Below are positions 57,966 through 64,000 of a DNA stretch of 64,000 nt, in pieces. How positions within the stretch are numbered: the stretch's first letter is position 1; each line of letters starts with the position of its first letter. Made by a program: the position numbers and the translations under genes. The DNA comes from Puniceicoccaceae bacterium 5H (GTDB lineage Bacteria > Verrucomicrobiota > Verrucomicrobiia > Opitutales > Oceanipulchritudinaceae), in contig WOUP01000001.1 of assembly GCA_009772895.1 (NCBI GenBank), forward strand, positions 248,001-312,000. The letters run 5' to 3'. The notes beneath the pieces are model-generated. The model was given only the letters and a program-made list of their open reading frames with translations, did no database searches and was not told where the DNA came from.

Positions 57966-59547
57966 AAGGTCCCCGAGCTAGATTTGCGGTTGTGTCGGGT
58001 TCTGCGCCACGCCGGACCCAGATCCATTCGTTGCCGAGGCTAGGGCGCCGTTCGTAGTTTTCAAGCAACACAGCATGCAATTCCGCGCGAACGTCGTCAG
58101 GGATGGGAGACCAATAAGGGTGATAAGAATGCTCAGGATTGAAAATGACCAGTTGTAGGTCTGGATCTTTAGCCAGCTCTGGCAGCTGTGCGATCCAGGG
58201 ATCGAGCGCGTAAGCCGGCATGTTATGGAAAAAGAGGAAAGGGAAATTCGGGCGAGCGCCCGTGTAGTAGTAGAGCGCCGCAGGCTTCAGGTCGTCAGGG
58301 CCACGATCTAGAAACAGGGCATGTTGGCCCGGTTGGGAGAAGTAGGCCCCTAATTCGTGGGCATGCTCCCGAATTTCCGGGCGATCACTGAAACCGAAGA
58401 TGCGGGCCAGGCTCTCGTGCTTGAGGGCGACACCGCCCGCCACAATCACGCAGGCACCGATTGCGCCGAGCGTGATCCATTGGGGCCGCAGCAAGCGCTC
58501 ACTCCACTTGCGTCCGTAAAATTGCCAGCCATAGCCGAGCAGCACCATGAGGGCGGGGACCGCCGCCAGCGCATAGTGGGCATAGGGACGCTTTTGCAAC
58601 GGCAGCAAGAAGCCGAGCGCCACAAACAACGCGAGGTGGAAGATGGCGTCGTCTTTCCAGATTTTGCCTTGGAAAAAGCGAACCGCTGCGACCGCCAGTG
58701 CCGGTACGACAAACCAGCCCAGGCGCAGGGCTACCAGCAGAAAGCCACTGAGGGAGTAGCGGCGCTCGTAGCCCATCATGTCGAGAAATGCGCGTTGCCA
58801 GAGTAATTCAGCGATGCCCTGCCAGTAAGCGAGGCTCCAATAGGCGGCGGTAAATGCGATGAACCCGAGCCAGTGCCAGGCGGTCCCGACGAAGGCTTCC
58901 TTGATGGTGGTCCGGCGGCCAAGGCACTGCATGAAGGCCATCGCAGTATAGGCGATGGGCAGGCCATAGCCCACCTGCTTGAAAGTAGCGGCAGCGGCAA
59001 AGACGAGGCCCGCGAGGCAGGCGGCCTTTGCCCCCAAAGGCCGATCGCGTAGCATCCAGAGCCCCAGGCCGCTGCAAAAGCCCAGACCAGCTTCCGTCAT
59101 GACCAGCGAACCTTCCGCAAACCAGAGCGCCAACAGGCTGACGACCATCAACCAGCGCAGTTCATGCGCGCGCAGCTTGCCCTTCAGCGGCTGGATGCAG
59201 ATGGCGGCCGTTGCGAGCATGATGATCCACGAGACCAGCCGGCCCGTCCACCAGTGGTGGCCCAACAGCTTCATGGCGCTACCGAAGACCAGAAAAGTGC
59301 TCGGCAGCTTGTTGTCGTGGATCACATACGGATTCAGGCCGCGCGCCCAGTCCTCGGAGAAGATGAGGAAGACGCTGTCGTCCAGCATGTAAGGGCGGGC
59401 AAGCCCGTAGGCGAGAAAGACAATTGCGGCCAAACCGAAAGCGACCCCCCAGGCAACCGGTGAAGCCAGCCAGCCAGCCGCAGTCCGCGAACCGGTGCGG
59501 GGCAAGCCCCCCGCGGTGTGTGGGGAAATGGAAAGACCCTCGGCCAT
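57952..59547 (-). CDS. Polytopic membrane glycosyltransferase-like protein (GT39/ArnT-like fold)
   Basis: ~531 aa, about a dozen hydrophobic segments, early periplasmic DDSVFLIFSEDW acidic motif. Confidence 0.7.
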   Translation of the reverse strand: MAEGLSISPHTAGGLPRTGSRTAAGWLASPVAWGVAFGLAAIVFLAYGLARPYMLDDSVFLIFSEDWARGLNPYVIHDNKLPSTFLVFGSAMKLLGHHWWTGRLVSWIIMLATAAICIQPLKGKLRAHELRWLMVVSLLALWFAEGSLVMTEAGLGFCSGLGLWMLRDRPLGAKAACLAGLVFAAAATFKQVGYGLPIAYTAMAFMQCLGRRTTIKEAFVGTAWHWLGFIAFTAAYWSLAYWQGIAELLWQRAFLDMMGYERRYSLSGFLLVALRLGWFVVPALAVAAVRFFQGKIWKDDAIFHLALFVALGFLLPLQKRPYAHYALAAVPALMVLLGYGWQFYGRKWSERLLRPQWITLGAIGACVIVAGGVALKHESLARIFGFSDRPEIREHAHELGAYFSQPGQHALFLDRGPDDLKPAALYYYTGARPNFPFLFFHNMPAYALDPWIAQLPELAKDPDLQLVIFNPEHSYHPYWSPIPDDVRAELHAVLLENYERRPSLGNEWIWVRRGAEPDTTANLARGPYASL

Positions 59548-59551
59548 GGGC

Positions 59552-60472
59552 TTATGCGCGTTCGGAAATGGTTTCGGAAGCCTGGACGCCCTTGTCCTGA
59601 TAGTGGCGCTGCATGATGTCCGGGTTCAGCTTGAGCTCGAACACCTTGCATTCGATCTGCGTGAAGTAGACCAGGCGAGACAGTGCAAAGGCCAGGCCGG
59701 CGCGACCGTCCAGAAAACCGAGTTTGAAAAGGTAGGAGTGGATGAAGTAGAGGAAGCCTGACCCCGGCGTCTTGCGCAGCATACGCTTCAGGAAGCGGCG
59801 GACGGGTGGGTAGCTCTCTTCGATCCGGTGGAGGTGGATCCGATGCACGGCTTCCAGGTCGGAATAGCGATTGTGACGCTTGTAATAGTGGAAGAGCGTC
59901 TTGCAGTCCTTGTGCAGCGCGTGATGTTTCAGCTGGCCGACGTCACCTTCGATCTTGGGCTGGTAGTTGCCTTCGACCTCCCACATGGTCGAGACGATCA
60001 GCTCGTTTTGCGGAATGAAGCGGGCGGAGCCACGCCGGAAGAAAATGAGCTTCATCGAGTGGCTGCCGTGGACGAGTCGGCGCCCGAGGAAGTAATTATC
60101 GTAGCTGATGAAGTAGGCGGTCTTGGCATTCGGATCCGCCGCGACCTGGCCGATTTCGTCACGCAGCTCGGCGGTCACCTCCTCATCTGCATCGAGCATC
60201 AGGACCCAATCGTGGGTCATGGGGCAATTATCGAGCGCCCATTGCTTCTTCTTGGGAAAGTCGCCGTTCCACTGAAAGGGGACGACGTGGGCGTTCGGGT
60301 ACTGCTTGGTACGTTCGACGGTGTCGTCCGTACTGTGGGAGTCGACGACGAAAACCTCGTCGAATTCCTTAACGGACTCCAGACACTTGTCGATGTTCGC
60401 CGATTCGTTCTTCGTCAGAACGATTACGCTGACGGGAAGAGGAAAGCTGGAGAGATTGTTGCGAGCGCTCAT
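59552..60472 (-). CDS. Glycosyltransferase family 2
   Basis: VSVIVLTKNESANIDKCLESVK, DSHSTDDTVE, MLDADEEVT. Confidence 0.9.
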   Translation of the reverse strand: MSARNNLSSFPLPVSVIVLTKNESANIDKCLESVKEFDEVFVVDSHSTDDTVERTKQYPNAHVVPFQWNGDFPKKKQWALDNCPMTHDWVLMLDADEEVTAELRDEIGQVAADPNAKTAYFISYDNYFLGRRLVHGSHSMKLIFFRRGSARFIPQNELIVSTMWEVEGNYQPKIEGDVGQLKHHALHKDCKTLFHYYKRHNRYSDLEAVHRIHLHRIEESYPPVRRFLKRMLRKTPGSGFLYFIHSYLFKLGFLDGRAGLAFALSRLVYFTQIECKVFELKLNPDIMQRHYQDKGVQASETISERA

Positions 60473-61697
60473 GAGGGACGGATTGAGAAGGGACTTGGTC
60501 AGAGATCTTGAAGTAGAGGTCGCCCAAGGTTTGGCAGGTAGAGTGCCAACTTAGGTTTTCCTCGGCGTATTCCTGGGCTCGAAGGCCCATTTCCTTGCGA
60601 TTTGCCTCTTCGAGGGTCGCCATATCGCGGGCGATGGCATCGGCGCCAAGCTCGGTGACAACGCCTGCGTTCGCGGCCTTAACGTAGCGATGCGTATCTA
60701 CACCGGGCGTCACGAGGCAAGGTTTCCCGTGGGCCATGCCCTCGACGATAATCACGCCAAAATTTTCATCTTCAGAGGTCAGGGCTACGGCCTCACTGGC
60801 GTAGATTGCACCTTGTTTGACTGCACCTTGCAGAAAGCCCGCAAAATGCACGAGCGACTCGAGCTTGTTCTGGCGGATAATGCGTTTCACCTTTTCCTGC
60901 AGGCCGTCTTCGGTGCCTGCAATGACGAGATGCCAGTCGCTGCCTTGGTCGCGACGCTGGGCGAAGGCCCCTAGCAGAAGGTCGAGACGCTTCTTTGGGG
61001 CGATGCGCGACATGTAGAGCCAGAAGCGCTTGCCTTTCAACTCAGGCTGACGGCTGTAAAAGGCCTGCATGGCCGTCTTTGCATCCGTCTCCGGCAGGCG
61101 GATTCCGTGGGGGACGATCTCGATCTGCGTCTGCAGGCCCGAGTCGCGCAGTTCCTGGCGTTCCCGTTCGGAGGTAGCGTGAATGAAGGCGGCCTTTTGC
61201 AGGTCTTCCTGCACCCCGCCGTAGCGAAAGAGCAGCTTCTTGAACGAGGCGCGCCCCTGCTTCAAACAACTTTGATTGAGGCTACCAGCCGGACGAATGA
61301 TGTAGGGGATGCCAGCTTTACGGGCTTCGCGCGCTGCGAGATGCGTGAGATGGCTGAAGACTCCGTGAATGTGTACCACATCCGGGCGCCGCTGCGGATC
61401 GCGAAACTTGGATCGCAGGTGCTGGGAGCACGCCGGCGAGTAGCTGAAGCGCGACCAGGGCCGCGTCCGGCCGTAGGCACGACCAACGAAGAGGCCGACA
61501 CCGTAAAAACGGGGGTCTTCATGCAGCTGTTGCAAGTATTCCAAGCGCTCCTTCCACGGTTCCACGGATTGAGCATCTGTCGCCACGATCTCTACCTGCA
61601 GCCCACAAGAGAGCTGGTGCGAAACGAGTTCGCGCAGAGATTCGCTGGGGCCGCCGGAGCGGGGATCGAGGCTGTGTTGGACATGCAGAATTTTCAC
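60369..61697 (-). CDS. Glycosyltransferase family 4
   Basis: ILHVQHSLDPRSGGPSESLRELV; LTSEDENFGVIIVEGMAHGKPCLVTPGVDTHRYV. C-terminus overlaps the downstream GT2 start by 104 nt. Confidence 0.85.
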   Translation of the reverse strand: MKILHVQHSLDPRSGGPSESLRELVSHQLSCGLQVEIVATDAQSVEPWKERLEYLQQLHEDPRFYGVGLFVGRAYGRTRPWSRFSYSPACSQHLRSKFRDPQRRPDVVHIHGVFSHLTHLAAREARKAGIPYIIRPAGSLNQSCLKQGRASFKKLLFRYGGVQEDLQKAAFIHATSERERQELRDSGLQTQIEIVPHGIRLPETDAKTAMQAFYSRQPELKGKRFWLYMSRIAPKKRLDLLLGAFAQRRDQGSDWHLVIAGTEDGLQEKVKRIIRQNKLESLVHFAGFLQGAVKQGAIYASEAVALTSEDENFGVIIVEGMAHGKPCLVTPGVDTHRYVKAANAGVVTELGADAIARDMATLEEANRKEMGLRAQEYAEENLSWHSTCQTLGDLYFKISDQVPSQSVPHERSQQSLQLSSSRQRNRSDEERIGEHRQVSGVR

Positions 61698-63067
61698 GAG
61701 CGATCAGGGTGTTGTTGAGAGGGATAGGGCAGAATCGAGCGACCGAAAGCAGGTTGATGATCCGGGACCAGCTCGAGGTTGCGGGCTGGCTCTTGTTCCT
61801 GCAGCATTTCTCCTGCCGTCGCGGGGCTTGTCCGCATCCAGAGCAGCACCATACACGCCCAGAAAGGCATCGTGCCCAGGTTGCCCACGGAGAAGAGCCA
61901 ACTCTCGAAAAACGCACTGACGACGCCGCCCATGGCGACTCCCATACACCCTGCCAACAGGTGTTGAGTCCCCTTGGGCATTGGGAAGTCGGTCATGAGG
62001 ATTCTCCAATAGATGACCCCCATCAAGACGATGAAAAGCAAGAGACCCAAGATACCGTTCTCCTGCCAGACTTGCAGGAAGGAGTTATGGAGCGGGTAGC
62101 CTTGGTCGTAGTCGGTCAGGCGCGGATCAACGCCATCGGAGACGCCCCCGATGCCATAACCCTGGCCGAAGACCATGTGCTTCTGGATGCTCAGCCAGCC
62201 GAGGTTCCAGCGTGTCAGGCGGTTGTCGGCAACTTCCTCGAGATTGAACTGCGTACTTTCGCCACGGGAGGCGAACGAGGCAAAGGCCCGCTCAATGCCA
62301 CTGGTATCGGCGAACATAAAGAAGGCGATCACCAACGCCATGCCGCCGAGGATCAAACCCTTGGCCTGACGTTGGTAGACGAGCAACATGCCCGCCGACG
62401 CTGCGGCGAGTGCCAGCACACCGGCACGGCTCTGGGATTGGATGACGAGAAAGATCGCGAGAATGATAAACCCGAGCCACCAAACGCGTTTCTTGTTCTC
62501 GAGCCAGAGACCGAGCATGATGGGCACGGTGACGGCGGAGCAAATACCGATCTGATTGGGATTGCCGAACACGCCTGCAAAGCGACCGCCGTGGATGCCG
62601 CGGTAGACCTCGTAGCCGTTCCAGGGCAAGGCCTTCCAGCCAGCGAAGTAGACGATGCCCGACACGAGCGCCAGGAGGGCACCATAGCCGGCCACCACCC
62701 GCAAAGTCGCGCGAAAGTGGGACGAACGGACAGCCTGCGAACCCAAGACGACGAGAAACACGGACATGCAAGCCAGCGAGATCCCTCGTAACAGGGTATA
62801 AGTCTGGTCGGGCGACCAAAATACCGAGAGAACCCGCAGCCCTGCATTGGCACCCAGCATCCAGAGCAATGTCTGCGTGTAGGGATTCATCAGGTCGCCA
62901 ATACGGAAAAGCATGAAACCACCGATAATCGCGGAAAAGAGTACCCAGCGAACTTCACTGTAGGCCCCGTTGATCAGCGGTAGGTAGAGCACGACCAGCA
63001 GCAGGCCCAGCAACAACAGGCTGAGCATGTCGGGACGTTGTTTGGGTGTTTGATCAGAGCTATCCAT
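61694..63067 (-). CDS. O-antigen ligase / polymerase-like membrane protein
   Basis: Polytopic; NPNQIGICSAVTVPIML, PLHNSFLQVWQENGILGLLLFI (Wzy_C-type motifs). Start at MDSSDQTPKQ. Confidence 0.82.
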   Translation of the reverse strand: MDSSDQTPKQRPDMLSLLLLGLLLVVLYLPLINGAYSEVRWVLFSAIIGGFMLFRIGDLMNPYTQTLLWMLGANAGLRVLSVFWSPDQTYTLLRGISLACMSVFLVVLGSQAVRSSHFRATLRVVAGYGALLALVSGIVYFAGWKALPWNGYEVYRGIHGGRFAGVFGNPNQIGICSAVTVPIMLGLWLENKKRVWWLGFIILAIFLVIQSQSRAGVLALAAASAGMLLVYQRQAKGLILGGMALVIAFFMFADTSGIERAFASFASRGESTQFNLEEVADNRLTRWNLGWLSIQKHMVFGQGYGIGGVSDGVDPRLTDYDQGYPLHNSFLQVWQENGILGLLLFIVLMGVIYWRILMTDFPMPKGTQHLLAGCMGVAMGGVVSAFFESWLFSVGNLGTMPFWACMVLLWMRTSPATAGEMLQEQEPARNLELVPDHQPAFGRSILPYPSQQHPDRS

Positions 63068-64000
63068 TGCCTTGTGTCGTAGCAGAGGGTTGGGCGGCGG
63101 CAGCGACGCGCACCGCTTGCATAAATTCTCGTTCGCTCGCTTCGTGCGTCCATTCAGCCGCGATCGTGCGGGAGTGCTGCCCCATGCGCACAACATCGCT
63201 CGCCGTCCAGTTGGCGGCGATACCCAGCGCCTCGGCCCAAGCTTTAGGGGTGTTGGGCTCCACGCGCAGGCCGTTGCGGCCGAGCTGGAGGATGTCGTGT
63301 GCCGCGCCGACCTTACCGGAAAGCAGCAGCGGCAAGCCGCAAGCTGCGGCCTCGTTCACGACGACGCCCCACGGCTCTTCCCGCGACGGCAACACAAAGA
63401 AGTCGCTTGCGGCGTAGAGAGCCGGAAGTTCGTCGTTGGGCAGAAAGCCGGGCATCTTGACCGGCAAATCGTGCTCGCGGACGATTGCTTCGAGTTGCTC
63501 CTTTTCCGGCCCGTCGCCGACGAGCAGGAGTTGCGGGCGCTCGGCGGGCGGCAGTTTCGCCAATCCCTCCAGCAGGATGTCCACGCCTTTGACGCGCAAG
63601 AAGCGGCCGACAAATACCCCCAGCGCACGCTGCGGATCCAAACCCAGTTGCTGGCGGGTTGCTTCGACGCGGAAACGGGCCTCCTGGCTCTTTTCCTGAA
63701 AGAAGCCAACCTCCGGCACATTGCCAACGATAAAAATCTTGTCGCTGGGGATGCCCACCTGCTCCCAATAGCGCTTGGCGAGCGTGCCGGTGGCCAGTGC
63801 CGCAGCGGCGTCTCGCACCGCAGGAAAAATCAGCGACTCCTTCACCTTCTGCTTCCAGGCCGAGCGTGTCTTGAGCACATGGCTCTCGCCTTGCAGCACG
63901 AAGGGAATGCGGTGCTTGCGGCAGTGCTGGATGGCCCACCACATCGTGGGATGGTGGTAGCCGGAGATCACGACGACATCCCACTGCTTGGGATCGAGCC
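63060..64000 (-). CDS. Glycosyltransferase family 4 (5' end truncated by window edge)
   Basis: GVFVGRFLRVKGVDILLEGLAKL, LPSREEPWGVVVNEAAACGLPLLLSGKVGAA; frame remains open to the window end. Confidence 0.87.
   Translation of the reverse strand, partial: LDPKQWDVVVISGYHHPTMWWAIQHCRKHRIPFVLQGESHVLKTRSAWKQKVKESLIFPAVRDAAAALATGTLAKRYWEQVGIPSDKIFIVGNVPEVGFFQEKSQEARFRVEATRQQLGLDPQRALGVFVGRFLRVKGVDILLEGLAKLPPAERPQLLLVGDGPEKEQLEAIVREHDLPVKMPGFLPNDELPALYAASDFFVLPSREEPWGVVVNEAAACGLPLLLSGKVGAAHDILQLGRNGLRVEPNTPKAWAEALGIAANWTASDVVRMGQHSRTIAAEWTHEASEREFMQAVRVAAAAQPSATTQGNG

Overview
This 64 kb high-GC bacterial chromosomal window is densely packed and mostly minus strand. Gene content suggests a Verrucomicrobia/Opitutae-like or similar Gram-negative host; this is inference only. 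I saw no rRNA, CRISPR array, transposase or phage module. Main blocks: (1) methylmalonyl-CoA mutase small and large subunits, followed by a clear terminator; (2) LPS-type genes (GT4, heptosyltransferase, MsbA-like ABC exporter); (3) D-lactate/glycolate dehydrogenase fusion, enolase-superfamily enzyme and pyruvate-oxidase-like ThDP enzyme; (4) a His-tailed DUF4396-like membrane protein divergent from a 16-Cys four-helix copper-storage-like protein; (5) tRNA-Val(TAC); (6) a complete Alternative Complex III (ActABCDEF) plus SCO plus caa3 oxidase operon led by a CsbD-like stress gene; (7) envelope/stress genes; (8) a ~11 kb translationally coupled cluster at about 33.1-44.8 kb: two SDRs, CmoB-like/TIGR04290-type methyltransferase, three tandem CgeB-like glycosyltransferases, GT4, a small orphan protein, Zn-ADH, a glycoside-hydrolase::NDP-sugar-epimerase fusion and a second epimerase. 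I consider this the best candidate for an undescribed system; (9) a secreted low-complexity protein with a duplicated terminal beta-rich domain, near a DUF892 ferritin-like protein flanked by two single-pass microproteins; (10) an exopolysaccharide/O-antigen cluster running off the right edge. All assignments come from reading translations and motifs. No database search was run.
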